Shown here one piece after another: positions 12,101 to 25,100 of a stretch of 64,000 nucleotides of DNA. The position numbers and the translations under genes were made by a program. The notes under the pieces were generated by a model. It saw only the letters and a program-made list of their open reading frames with translations, was not told the DNA's origin and did not search any database. How positions within the stretch are numbered: position 1 is the first letter of the stretch; each line of letters starts with the position of its first letter. The stretch comes from Anisakis pegreffii (taxonomy: Eukaryota > Nematoda > Chromadorea > Rhabditida > Anisakidae): positions 62,001-126,000 of the forward strand of contig JAPYMA010001963.1 in the NCBI GenBank assembly GCA_035041965.1. Reading direction: 5' to 3'.

Positions 12101-13827
12101 TTCACCGAAGCTAAATCAATACTCTTTCTTGGAAACTAATTTCGCTACAATACAACAAAATGAAGTGTGATGAAATATGAAGAGCTTCAAAATTTCTTAT
12201 ACTTAATGGTGTGATAAAGAAGTGAATATCAATGCACCTTATTTAGGTTATTCCACGAAAACCGAAAACTTCATTTGAGTTACTTTGGTTGCGTCCAAAC
12301 AATTTATATGCATCGCATTTCCTCGATATTCGATGAACACTGGCTAGCAACGTGACGTGATGCCGTATCGCAGTGAATCAATCATACAAATTCACCACAA
12401 AACTCAAACGAACTGCGATGGAATATGAATATCCGAATGAGCATGCACGTATCATTCACAAAAACAGTGGTGGTGCTTTTAGGCTCACCTAATTGCGGTT
12501 GCACTCCACCAGTGAAGAACCTCACCGAGTCGTGGCAGTGTGAGCACAAAAAATGCTCCGATGAGAATGACTGAATCTGATGCAGCCAACAACATCAAAT
12601 ACCAGTTAACGCACTGCATTCGCATGTGACGATGTGAGAATATTCGAATTGACATTGCGTTCGCCATTAGACCGATCACGATGAACGGTAATGCTAGTAC
12701 GCCTAGAAATTATCTGTGACATTCACAAACGTTCAATTTCATATTCTCATCATTCATTCAGCAACCTTCCGCTTCGTACTCAACTGCCTTTGAGCAAAAG
12801 CCACTACAGCAGCAGATGGATGCAGCTACAATTTCGACAGCGTGAATCGACGTTGCAACGGTCGACGTTAGAGCACGTTGAATGTTACCGTCGATGAAAA
12901 ACGCCCTCGAGAGAGAAACAAATGCGATGAATTGTGCCGCCGCTCATTTGAAAATTAACAAGCGATGAACAATAGAAGTGTTTTTGTGTGTGTGCTTATT
13001 TTATTTCGCGTTTGTTTATTACAAATGAGACATCTGATGTCAGTTTTTGTCCGAGCAGAGTTAGTTGTGATGTGAAATTCTTGAATTATTGAGCTCTTGA
13101 ACTGAATTATCATATTCCTTGAATTATATTGGAATAATCAATTTTATTGCGCAATTTTGATTTGTCGTCGTTAGCTCAGTAGATTAGCTAGCTTGCGGGC
13201 GTGTAAATGAATCAGAAAAACTAAATGGATTTTGCATGATTTATTAGCTGTGAGAAGTCGTTATCGTTGTATTCGCATTTTGCATGACGGCGAGGCGCAA
13301 GAAAACTCTACACAGACGAAGCAATCAAGAGAACTGAACCTTTAGTGGGTTTCCGGTAGGAATTAGGGAAAAACTTCTCTCGAATGCACACTTCGAGTGT
13401 ATGTACTCTAAATTGTATTTCCGTATTTCATTTGGGTGTTATGCTCTAAATTAGATGCTCTAAAGTGGGTGTTATGCTCTAAATTAGATGCTCTAAAGTG
13501 GGTGTTATGCTCTAAATTGCAGTTCAAAAACACTCAATATCACATATGTGGAAAATGAAGTAATGCAATGAAATATGGAACGTAGTTGAAAAACTCATCA
13601 TCTGTAGAAGATGTGAGCGCTTAACAAGAACCACTTACTCAATTTAAAATCGTAATGACTGGATATATTTTTGGTTTGTTGGGAATAATTATGCTCACAC
13701 AAAAGGTCAAATAATGAGCGTAAACAGAAACAACGATAGGAATTAATTGAAAAAATGTCTCACCGAGAAGAAACTTCTCGTTCGGTTCATAAAAATCGTA
13801 TTCTTCCGTACAATTCCCGAAGCTCAT
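9139..13827 (-). CDS. FMRFamide-receptor-like neuropeptide GPCR
   Basis: Exons (minus): 13827-13764, 12702-12489, 11194-10987, 10145-9955, 9634-9505, 9366-9139. Phases agree and give 344 aa, a normal size for a rhodopsin-class peptide receptor. The short N-terminus carries one N-glycosylation motif (NCT). Exon 2 holds TM1 and TM2 (AASD in TM2). Exon 3 holds TM3 and TM4, with SIHRFVGVCFPF at the cytoplasmic end of TM3. Exon 4 holds loop 2 and TM5 (IPFTILIVVN), exon 5 holds TM6, and exon 6 holds TM7 (NASINICIY) and a Cys-containing tail. The VCFPF stretch and the TM5 and TM7 forms recall invertebrate FMRFamide-like receptors. The usual D/ERY triplet reads H121-R122-F123. The upper TM3 cysteine of most peptide GPCRs is not seen. 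A CACTTTCCAG acceptor-like site lies about 19 bases before the ATG. The ligand cannot be inferred. Confidence 0.85.
13433..13520. repeat. 33-bp tandem repeat, about 2.6 copies
   Basis: The unit begins GGGTGTTATGCTCTAAATT and recurs at 13434, 13467 and 13500, a period of 33 bp with nearly no divergence. Within each unit the hexamer GCTCTA occurs twice. It lies in the first intron-side region downstream of the first GPCR exon, that is in the intron between exons 1 and 2 (12703-13763). Confidence 0.85.
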
Positions 13828-14960
13828 CGTTCTATTCGCTGTTTTCTGGAAAGTGTTCGATTAACAAACACATCAAGAGGGAGCAACGCAACTGTCGGAC
13901 GTCGAACAAATGACCGTGACAGGATACATCTGGGTAAAAAAGGCACTTGTCAATCGCGAAGAAGACTTAGAAGAAAGTGAATTTGTTTTTCTGTTAAATC
14001 TGAATATGACAGATCCTATGTTTTGTCATCCTATCGAGCCAGGTTTCGCTTACTCGGTGCAAGGCTCATTAAACTCGCTGACTTTTGTGGTGTACGTGAC
14101 ATTATTCTTGATCGAATTCATTTACATTTAAAATGGATTTCTTTCATTATTCATATTAATACAAATATTAATTCGTATTTTAGTCCGTCAGAAATGAAAA
14201 GAAGAATTCGCACATATTTTTATGCACCATTAAGATACGATAACAAAAGTGAATGAACGAAATTTTATCCTGATCGATCATGCAAAAAGTAGATCTTCAG
14301 CCCAACAAGACGGGTCTATCATATTGAATTCAAGTGTAAGCTCAAGGAATGCATAGCACTAGAAGACATTTGATGAATACGTTTGATCATCCGCATAAGC
14401 GAATAGATGTAAGCAGTGAGCGCGATGATCGACGTCTACGGATGATGAGATGTTTGGTGTGGAAAGAGCGAAAACGAGACTGACAAAGGGGAGACATCGC
14501 ATTCGAACGGAGAAGCGAACTTGAGAAAGAATGAAGAAGTTACGTTAAACTCGTAAAACAGTTGCTGTTTTAGCGAATCAAACGAACGAATGACTGAACT
14601 GAGGAGTTGAATGGAACATTGAACCAAGTAAACGACGTGAACATAGACGATTCTTGAAGTATGAAAGTACCAATAAGATTACAATAATGATAATAATAAT
14701 AAAAACACTAACATTGAGCATTAAAAGTCTTGCTGATAAGCGAATTATGGTAATTAAGCTTCGTTCAACTCTTCATTCAGCTGCATTCCACTCGTGATTA
14801 GGAGAACAATGAAAACACATAAATCATTCCGTGACAAATCACTTTTGCAGTTGTTATATACAATCGCACAAAACCACAAACTTTACGCTATTCATTGAGA
14901 ATTGAATTGAAATTCACTTATGTTCACTTTAACAAGTTGTGATCGAATCGTTCCATTAAA

Positions 14961-15220
14961 GCCCATACCTTTCCTTACTGCACAATTCGTCAACAATCTA
15001 TTCAGACCAGAACTAGACACTCAGTTCAACAACACTTAGGCCTTGATCAGTTGATTTGTTTGCTTCGGAAAAATTTCTCATTTAATAGCCGCCCATCTTC
15101 CGTTCATTGCTCACAATTCTTCAACAATCTGTTCAGACCAAAAATAGGCACTCAGCGATGTTCAATTCAACAGCAACAATCAAGCATATAGAGCTTGTAC
15201 AGCTGGTTTGTTTGATTCAA
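14961..15220. repeat. Imperfect direct duplication of about 115-130 bp
   Basis: Segment 14961-15075 and segment 15090-15220 share, in the same order, GCCCAT, CACAATTC-TCAACAATCT, TTCAGACCA, ACTCAG, TTCAACA and GTTTG-TTTG. The second copy carries small insertions. This looks like an old tandem duplication or two adjacent copies of a short repeat. Confidence 0.6.
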
Positions 15221-15970
15221 AGAAGTTGTTTTGCTACTTGCATACAACTCGCAATGATTTCATGAACGCTATTCACATTGACTGAGATGAAATTATGAAA
15301 TGCCTTCAGTAAGAATAGAAAGTAGAAATACAGTGATTACGAGAAGCTTATGCTGGACTACAGCAATATTTGAACGATACGAGCAGGCTTTCATCACTGA
15401 CCAAGAAAACGAAGGGAATATCGTGTATCGTGTGAAATTCAATCGGATATAAATGAGCGCTGACAGAACAACGGAAGGTAGATATAAGTGAACTGTTGGT
15501 CGTGAAACAAGTGATAAGCGAATGCAAGCGAAAAAAAGAAAAAAATTTCTCAGCGAAGATTTATTATTATACAGCCGTCAAAAATCGATTCCATATATCA
15601 AAGTGATGAACGATAAAAGATTGTACTGTTGCTGACTGAAGCACAAAGGTTATGTGATCCGATTAGCGAGACTCTACCAGAACTGTTATTTTGTAGAATC
15701 TGCTCAGTTTGAACAGGTGTGTAGGTTTGGCTAGAATTTCGTGATGTTCAAAGCGCTCTTTTATAGAGGTATTAGGTGAGCTGATATATGGTGAATGTTT
15801 GATGAATTATTCACAATGAAGAATGCAAGCATAGAATTGGAATGGGTTCGTAAATGATGCTGAAGATGATATTTGAGAAAGTTGAACGAGGATATAACTT
15901 GAAATATTCTCAAGTAATCATCTTTCAGCACATGTCAACCTTCTTTATTGCCCATATGACAGCAACATAA

Positions 15971-16010
15971 ATAGATAGATAGACGAGAACATCAATAGAT
16001 AGATAGATAC
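15971..16010. repeat. Interrupted ATAG/GATA microsatellite
   Basis: Two short runs of the tetranucleotide ATAG are separated by about 15 bases of unrelated sequence. Confidence 0.7.
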
Positions 16011-18961
16011 CTTCAGATGTTTGAGTAGGTGAAATTCAAACATAAGCGTTTTCTTTTCACTTTCAAAATGTTCCTTCTCAATTTGATTCAGCACAAATTT
16101 CACACAAAAACGTTGAAAGTTCTATTTATAAATTTAAATTGGTTGCATATGTGGCCAGTGGCCCAGCCGAGAATTTCTTGACGAGGGAAGCCTAACGCAC
16201 AGCAACGCATGCATCAACACATCACATATGATCTCTGATTTCATGCGCCACCCGCTTTTGCGCTTTGTTATTATGTGACATTTTAATTGACGAATGTTAA
16301 CTAATGAATTATTCGCTAATTGGCAATTATCATAGAGTAACAAAACGAAAAGCGTTCATAACACATGTGATGAAGTCATACGGTATAGGATCATATGACT
16401 TCAGAGCATACGACCAATCACGAATGAAATTACGAATGAGGTGCGAACAAGACACGGTGAATTTAAAAACTTTCTTTAAATCCTCCATTTTACTCATCAG
16501 CTGCTTTGGTGAGTTCGTAAAAGCCTTGGAAATTGTAAGGACGTGGTCGGATTACTGGTGACTGACTGAGATAAGCAATTATTTGCGCGATTCTTCGTAT
16601 GTCGTATACACGGTAAGACAACGTATGAATTTCGCTTGATTAACCCTTTAAAGCTTGCTGATTGATGTGCTCATGTCTAAAGCAACACCCTCAATTATCA
16701 GATGAACGCCATACTCAAACTCCATAAAGACAACATTTTTGTGCAGCAAAACTTGGAAATTTCACTTTTTCAACGTTTATCGGACGGCAAAATCATGCAG
16801 TATTCACGTCTAGCCTTTATGACAAGAAAAGAGCCCAGTAGTACCAATCACAGTAGCGCGCAATTACTCTTTAACTTTACACATCTTGATACCTATGTTC
16901 AGCTTTCGTTCATTTTTCTTCAAAACACTCAATTTCACTCTAGAATGCCTATCAATCAAAAACGTAAAGCAATCTTCTAACGGAATCTCAACTGAATGTA
17001 CCAATATAAATCTCCACTTCATACCTTCGTTTTCTGACTAGAAGCTATTAGTGGAAAACAATTAGAAATGATAAAAATCTCCTAAGTGATAAGAGAGCAA
17101 ATAACAGAATCGACTGATCCAGTTTTAATCACTGACTTCCTACGGAAGCAGAATTGAGACATCCTGTGGTTCCTAAGAGTTTATTTTGGAGAACGATAAA
17201 GCGAATACGACGATGAATGCGATTATTCGTAGTGAATTTGCTGGTAAGAGATTAACTGAGTGAATTCGTTAGGGCCGTTTGATAAAATGCCGTCTTTGGA
17301 ATAAACATCAACTGAGCAGTCAACTTCTTAAAGAGGGCATCCACAACGCTCATCACTCATTTGTCGAGCAAGATAAGGTGCGAAACTTTCTCAACTTCTC
17401 TCATATAGCATGATTTCACCATGAGCAAAGTTATCTTCAATAGACGACTAGGGCGATAATTGAACGAAAAAAAAGGATAGAATTGAAGTTGAAACCAAAT
17501 CTTTCATGAGGAAATCATTTGGAAGAAACGTTCAAGGAAGTTGCATATGCTTCAACTTCAACACAGATCAAAGTACAATTGCGATCAGTTGTTGAATAGG
17601 ATGTGCTCTTCGCTGAATGCATCTTTAAATTATATTCGATGCAGTCGAATAGCATCACCTTAACACTCCTCGCACAAAAGAACAATTCGTTCGTTTGTGT
17701 TGTTGCAAATGAATTTGTTTAGCCCGTACAACCTCCACTGAAGCTTTTCATATTAATTGCTATCATTACTATTACACAAACCTTTTTGTTTTGAAAAAAC
17801 GCTCGCAGTGTCAATGATTAAGTGTTTGCGTTCAGCAACACATAATCAACACGTTATCAAACCAATTAACAAACCGTTGAATTACACACAGCCAGAGAGA
17901 TCGAGAGAACAGTGGTGGCTAGTAATCTGACGTTTCAGTTCAGCTCGGCTTTCGTCACACAGTGAGTTCAGTGTAAAATCACTCATTCATCTGAATTTAT
18001 CACATTCGAATATTGAATTAGATGAATATTTTTCATAGACTCGAAATGACTGAATATTCAGCAGGTTCCAAACGTAAACCTAATTTGTGCCTTGTCTCCT
18101 ACGCAGAATTTTCCTGAGTATATGTACATCTTCTTTTTCGTTTTCTTTTTCATATAAAAACAAGCATACACAAGTGAAAATCCATTTTAGAATAAGCAAT
18201 GACGACAATTTTGATATTGCATTCTCGATTCAGCGCTTCCAGAACAATTATAACTTATTAATTATGGTTTGAAGATATCACATGAAAACAGGATACCTTC
18301 GAATGCCGACGTTACACTCGTTTATAAATATCAAATACATTTACATGAATGTCAATTATTATGAAATTTTATGCGTAAAGCTTCATTTCGAGCATAATTG
18401 TGCACACAACTAATGCATATATTTAATTGCATTCAACTAGAAACTAACTTCCTGATTCAGGAGTCAAATGAGACGCCTCTTTCCAGCAACAACAGTTTGA
18501 AACTGGAATTGCAATTGAAATGAACTCTTATAGGGACATGGAATGATGCTATTAGTATTATGAATGTAAAAAAAATTCGAAGTCTTTCATTCTGGATTAG
18601 TTGTATTCTGGTGTTTTTCTTGCATTCATTGTGTTCGATGTCAGCTTATTTGTTCAACTGCATGAATTCGTTGAGAGTGTTCTGTTTATGAACATACTCT
18701 TCGTTTATTATAGTCACACCGCGCACAATTCAATCTCCAAGTCAACATTTTTCTCAAATCATTCAAAACTGCTCGACCACCACAACAGCTACGCAACAAC
18801 GAAAAATTCATAAGTTTTTAGGCCGAATCATTCAGTACACTATTGTTCTCACGAAACATTTTCCCATTTCTTCTTGAAGTGAACTAATGAAGAAGAGAGT
18901 GATAAGCAGTTTAAAATTTAACTCTTTATGAACAATATATCAATCCACTTCTGCAGTTTAC

Positions 18962-19072
18962 AATCATAATCAAATAATAATAATAAGGTGTCAATATCAG
19001 TGAGACTCAACACAAAGCTTGACTCTCACTGATATTGATACCTTATTATTATTATTATTTGATTATGATTTT
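18962..19072. mobile_element. Fold-back (hairpin) MITE-like element
   Basis: The left arm (18962 to about 19005: AATCATAATC, then AAT repeats, then AAGGTGTCAATATCAGTGAG) is almost exactly the reverse complement of the right arm (about 19024-19072). The spacer is only about 15-20 bp. A further partial copy of the arm (AATAAGGTGTCAATATCAGTGAG) follows at about 19084-19110. The whole would fold into one long hairpin. No coding capacity. Confidence 0.75.
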
Positions 19073-19110
19073 CAGTGAGATGTCAATAAGGTGTCAATAT
19101 CAGTGAGAGC

Positions 19111-22100
19111 CAACACAATGATGAGGGCACAGAGTTCTGATCCTGGGGAAAGAGTCTGAAGAGAATTGGAAATCGATAGTGATTGATATCTCCTTCATAA
19201 CTGTTTAATAGCATTTGCACAACGCTTGATCTGGCCATAACAAATTGACTGCTCTGATACCAGGGACCTATTCCTGACAGCAAACTTCCTGAACACTGAA
19301 TCAGTCTTTCGGTCCCGTTCATACACAAATGTTGCTTACAAATAACAGAGAATGGCACAAAGCGCAAGAATCTGCAAATCACTCTTTGATGCGGATATTT
19401 TATGTTGTCAATATGTATTTACTTCATGTTTCTAAAGAGCACTTTCTAAGCAAAATGAGAGCATTCAATATGAACGTTAATACGAAAACCCCGTCTCTCT
19501 AAAAAATTTCGAATTTCAATGCATTTCATCAAATTAGTCGTGTAAACAACAAAAACATAAATACGTGCACATGTATCTCAATGATTACTGCAAGAGTTAG
19601 AGCACTCGTGATGAATAGTGCGTGTTCTATTTATCGTCAAGTAAATAAATGAAGAACATCTCTATTCGAATAGTTAGAAAATATTTCGGATTAAAACGAC
19701 GATGAAGAATGCGATCTCAAAAAATTACCATTCGCAATTCATTTGATGAGAACTACAGTTGACTTAATGCAAGTATCAGTAACGATCTTGAGGGGATCAC
19801 TTCAGTTGAATTGAACAAGACAGTCATAAGCATGAGATTTGAAAATCTCATCGAGAGTGGATTAGCATTCATCAAATCATTTTTTAGTCACTCTTCACGT
19901 ATATGTAAACACGAAATGAGTGCACCAAAAAAAACTGCGCTCACAGCGTGTAAACACTAAATAAGTGCAGTTTCAGTTCACCATTAAATTTTTCGATCAG
20001 TAACAGAAATGCTACAAAAGTGCAGATGATCCTTCTCAACCGTTCTATCAAGCGTTCAGCCCTTATGTACCATCAATTCTACTGTTACGCTGATGATTTT
20101 AGTGGGATTGAAAAACTGTCGTGGAAGAATTTTTTCGCAATCATACCTCTACCGTAGTGCGCAATTAAACAGTATTACATGCGAATATCGTTCATTCAAA
20201 CAAATTTCGAACGATTTTTTTTAAACACAAAATTTTTACCAGAGAAATTTTTGGGGCTTTCATCTTATTCCATGAGAGTGATGTTCATTTAGCGATGAGT
20301 GCTTGTTTCATTGTCTCTTATGGGAATTTCTAATGATTCGTCGTAAGAAAACTAAGCGATTCACATCAAGAGAGAGATCATTAAAGTGATCGCATTCATC
20401 TAACGAGAAAAAAAATCAACGATTGGAAAAAATTCTGTTTTTTCATTGTTTCTTCATCCTTATTCGAATAATCCTACTCAAACGGATAATGTTTTATTTC
20501 CTCAACTGAATGTCATGCCCATTCACTGAACATTCAATAACACCTACAAAGCGAAATCATTCCATTATGTCACTCAAGAAAACACATCTTGCATAACATC
20601 AACTGAAACCAATGACGACTGTATTGACGCATTTCATTCAGGTATCCATGATTATAGGCGTCATCAAACAAATGATAAATAGTTCGGAGTAATTCGAACT
20701 GACTACTTGAAGATATGATCATTCTTTGCGGTTTAGGTTGAGCAATGAGGCAGCCATGATTGTCAAGTTGAATGTGTATTTAAACGACGAATGAGCCGGA
20801 ATGCTGAGCCCAAATGTTATCGATCGTAAAAAGGCTTAAACTGATACACTTGAATGATTTATGGTTGCATCCTAGTGACTATAACTGACATCACCGCGAC
20901 TGACTCAAACATCTGCAGCGTTTATGAGCGAGTGCATGAATGTGCATCTTCGAAAACTTTTACAGACGTAAGTGTCTCATTTGGACACTCTGAAATGTCA
21001 TTGAAATGTTTGTTGCGAATTCATTTGACAACACGAAAAAATTGAATCAGCACAAAAACACTTCGTGCAGTTTCAAATTATTGCGGAAATTTTTTCGCAT
21101 TGACATCGTTTCGCTACAAAATATCAATGAAAATGCAACAAGTGTGTTCTTGTGGTGAAAGTTTGAATGCTTTGAAAGTGTTATAAAAAACGTGAGTTCT
21201 TGGAAAGATTGTTCTCTTGCGAGAATATTACATATTCGATTGATTGAACACTCTAAAGGTACTGTACCCTCGCAGAGAGTTCAACTCAAACCAACCGCTG
21301 ATTGCCATCTCATTAAGCATCATTGTTTCATCTTTACAACGTAATATATTTCTAATTAAATTTTTACACAAACTCCAACAAAGCATGCATTCATTAGCTA
21401 TTCATTCAATAATGACACTCTTGCAAATTCAACTAATTCAACTTTTCAAGTAATCCAGTAATTCAAGTAATTCAAGTGATCCAAAATAACCACAAAAAAT
21501 CATCAAGAACAATACCAGTCGATTGTAATGCAACTATATGTTGGTTCGGAATTTTTTCGAATGTTAAGTACAATGCTGGTGAATTATTGCAAAACTGCAT
21601 TGAAAATTGCGCGTTTCGTTGAATTCTATGAGATAATAACCTGTGAACTGACGTTTTCGCAGTTAATATCGCACTTCTTCAAACTGATTGTCATCGAAAA
21701 CACCCACACTTAGTGCATTAACTGCATTAATGTCATGCGTTCGGAGGAGGAAAAATGGCAAAAATTGCTATCAAAATGTTCTCTTCTAACAATTGAGCGT
21801 TTTCTGCTAACTTAAGTGCATTTTTGATGATCCATGGAAAGCAACTGCTGAAAAGATGTTCACTTGAATTGAACTCAAAAGATTGCAAAGCTTGATGTCA
21901 ATACCCTGAGGGAGTGAACGAATGCACATCGCAACGAACCAATTCATAAATAAGACACGAACAATTTACATTCAAAAAATAGGTGCATAAAAAACACATG
22001 CATATATAGGTTTGTTTGTATGAATGTGTTTTGTTGCTGGACACAATCGTGTGCAAAACAAAAGCATCAATCAAGTTGACGAATAATGCTTCTCGAGATT

Positions 22101-25100
22101 GCCATTTTTTGAGTGCATTCCCAGGAGTGATCGCTCACTGCGATACTTCCGTTCGACCGGCCGGCGCTCTATTCCGAGTATACTTCACACAACATTGACG
22201 TGTACAAACGCTAAGCTTTCGTTTCAAAATTGGAACAACTCATGAGAATTCCCAAAACGGCATAATCTATTATATCGCAGCTGAGTCTTACCAAAAAAAT
22301 AAGGTTTTTTTTTACGTCAGAACCACTCGAACACACGTTGATGGATGTGTAAGGTGAGCGAGAATATCTTAAATATTTGGACATTAGCATTGCATTGCGC
22401 TTGCATTTACACGACAGGCGTACCAATATTGATCTGAGACGATGTTCAGGATACAAACACAACAATCTTCAGCAGTTATTTTGTGATGATTGATCACTAG
22501 GCCACGCATTTCATTCGTTCCATTTCAAATGCAACTGCACGAAATCGTTCACAATTGCATGCATGCATCAACCTCAACTTAAACGATACACACTCGAAAA
22601 GGATTTTCAATAACAACATTAAAATTCTAGCACGGCTTTAGGGATCAGCTTAATAAAAGTCGAACGTTGTGACTACGAAGTTAAATATGTCAGTTTCATC
22701 GCCAAAACATTTGTATGGCCCGCAGGCATACTGAATGTGAGTTTGACGTGAAATGAACTTCGTCACTTAGCACATTTGATGTGAGGAAGTGCGAATGGCC
22801 TAGTTTATGGCAACGGATCGAGTAAATAGAAATAAGTGAGTGAAAAAGCTTCCCATTTGAACATCGGCGTTATCTATCATCAGCAAAAAAATCTGTGGAG
22901 TTAAAACCGTTTCGAATGTGAAGAAAAATGAAATGGGTGCAGTTGGCTGTCGAATGCATATTACGCGACTTGTTCAACCGAGAACAAGAGCCTAGGTTAG
23001 ATCGTCATGTTGAGCTTCATTTGGAATTCATTTATTCATCGCTTCACATACTGTTCAATTTGTTCCACTCAAAAAGCCACATAAAAATCCCTAATATAAG
23101 TTCCATCTAGCATGATGCATTCCAGTTGTTGCTAATTATTGCAACATTATTCATTTGAGACTGAGCAATGTGCGGTTGTGCGTCTCGAATGAAATTCAGT
23201 ACATTTTTCATAAGTACTCCTTTACAACCTAATCGTAGTGTTTCATGTAATCTTGAAGTACTTCTCATTTAAAAAAATCAATTGAAACGCAATTTTCGAT
23301 CCTAGAAAAAAGAGGATGTCCGAAGCAGTTCCCTGGCAGCCTTATTCCATCATTTCAGTCAAAATCAGATCTGTCGATCAACTGTGCAGGCATGAAGCCA
23401 TCCGGCTGCTCAGAGAGCGCAAATTAGATTTTCGCTCAATGTGAATGATGTGGTGATGCGTTAAGAAGAAGGGCGAAAAAAAAATTCACTCAGATCACAA
23501 AAATCGTCAAAATGAAATTGACATTCCAACGGAATGACAATAAAACTCTGATGTGAGTAAATAAAGAATCATATTCCCTAAAATATAAATTGAAGCAATG
23601 TGAAAATTGTATAAACGTTTGAATGTCCAATGATGTATCGTCGTGTCAGTGAAATTTGATAAGAATTCAAAATTTGAACCAATCAAAAAATGAATCCATG
23701 AAAATGAATTCTAAACTGGATAAATGTCAAATGATTGAACATCTTATTGTAAAGACTGCCTGGTGGAATTATAAGTGAACATTTGTTTTGCATAAGCCTC
23801 TCGTGCACTTGTCTATCTGCTAACTTACTTGTGTTTATTCGAATTCATATTTTTATCATCGTATATCAATAATTCATATGCTATATATGGGTACACGGAT
23901 TATTGCATGATGCTCGAAATGGCTAAACACGAATTGTTTCACGAGTTGAATGGGTGGAGTGAAGGATGTTGATAATATAAATCACAATAGCAATAATAAT
24001 AGCGCCATAAAGGCGAATATAACGGTTAATAAATTATACAAGTTGACAGATTGCTAACGGAAAACGCTTTATTTGACAACACAATAAAAATATTCATTCA
24101 TAAGCAATGTCCGAATAATCAAACACTTGAAAATATCCTATGGTTGCCATGGAAAGCCCAACGATCACACTAAGAATTGCCCGTTCAAAAAAAGTGATTT
24201 GCGCAGGTCTCCGCGCATTTATTCAGCGAATTGATGCAATAAATCAGTTTCACGCTATAATTTTCGCGATAAAACATCGTAATTCTCGTGTGTTTACGCT
24301 TAATGAATGCATATTCTGCGATGTTTTCATGGTGAACAGAAGGATTAAAGTAATAAACTAAATCAAAATAATCGTTTCCGAAGAAAAATATTCGAACGAA
24401 TGAATGAAATCCGATTGCAAGTAGCAAAGATCAACTAAATCAACGAATATAAAGTAAGAAAATGCTGAGCAACTCGACAAGTGCTTCGATAACAAATGGA
24501 CACTGTGAACTTTGCACTGATTGAAAATTGGCTGATTTAAATCACAGACATGATATGTTCATTTCGAAGAAAAAATATCTCTATTCTCTCGGGAATGTAT
24601 ATCGGTACAAATAAGTATGTGTATAACCAGGAAGTTTCATTAATTGAGGCATCCTGATTCCTAATTGAAGTATGAAGAGCTGAAGATTGAATCGTTTAAT
24701 GCACTTAAACTAATGCTTATTTCGATTATTCTTGAGAAAGGAAATGGGAAGCACGACAAGTTGAATTGATGAGGCTACTTCAATTCGACTCGACTCGAGT
24801 CGATTCGACGTGATGTGATGTAATGCAAGCCTGGCGCACTAGTTTCCTTCTAGTAATGCGAGCTCTCAATAGATATTAAACTATTATATGGCGTAGCCGT
24901 TCAGTTGCACGAGCTGTGCGAGATGTCAATGGAAACCAGTTATACGAGTGAGCGAACTTTCAGTGGAAAGTATGCCCCTACTAGCCAAGAAACTCAATGA
25001 AATGCGTTCAACTTAATTAGCACTCCATAACGATCAATTCAACATATTACATATTTTTCCGTATGTTCACAAATATTTATTATTCACACTTTCATGCATT

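Larger units (their letters stand above)
13828..18961. other. Gene-poor stretch, first part
   Basis: No exon of a recognised family was found on either strand. Open frames such as those at 16304-16561 and 16702-16980 are isolated and have no convincing splice context or motif. The stretch contains ATAG/GATA-type microsatellite near 15975-16010, short AAT runs near 14680-14703, and an imperfect duplicated segment at 14961-15220. Undetected exons of fast-evolving genes cannot be excluded. Confidence 0.45.

Noticed and set aside
13160..13205. tRNA-like start with GTTAGCTCAGTAG resembling an A box
   Set aside because: No matching B box, acceptor pairing or anticodon arm could be found downstream, so it is not called a tRNA.
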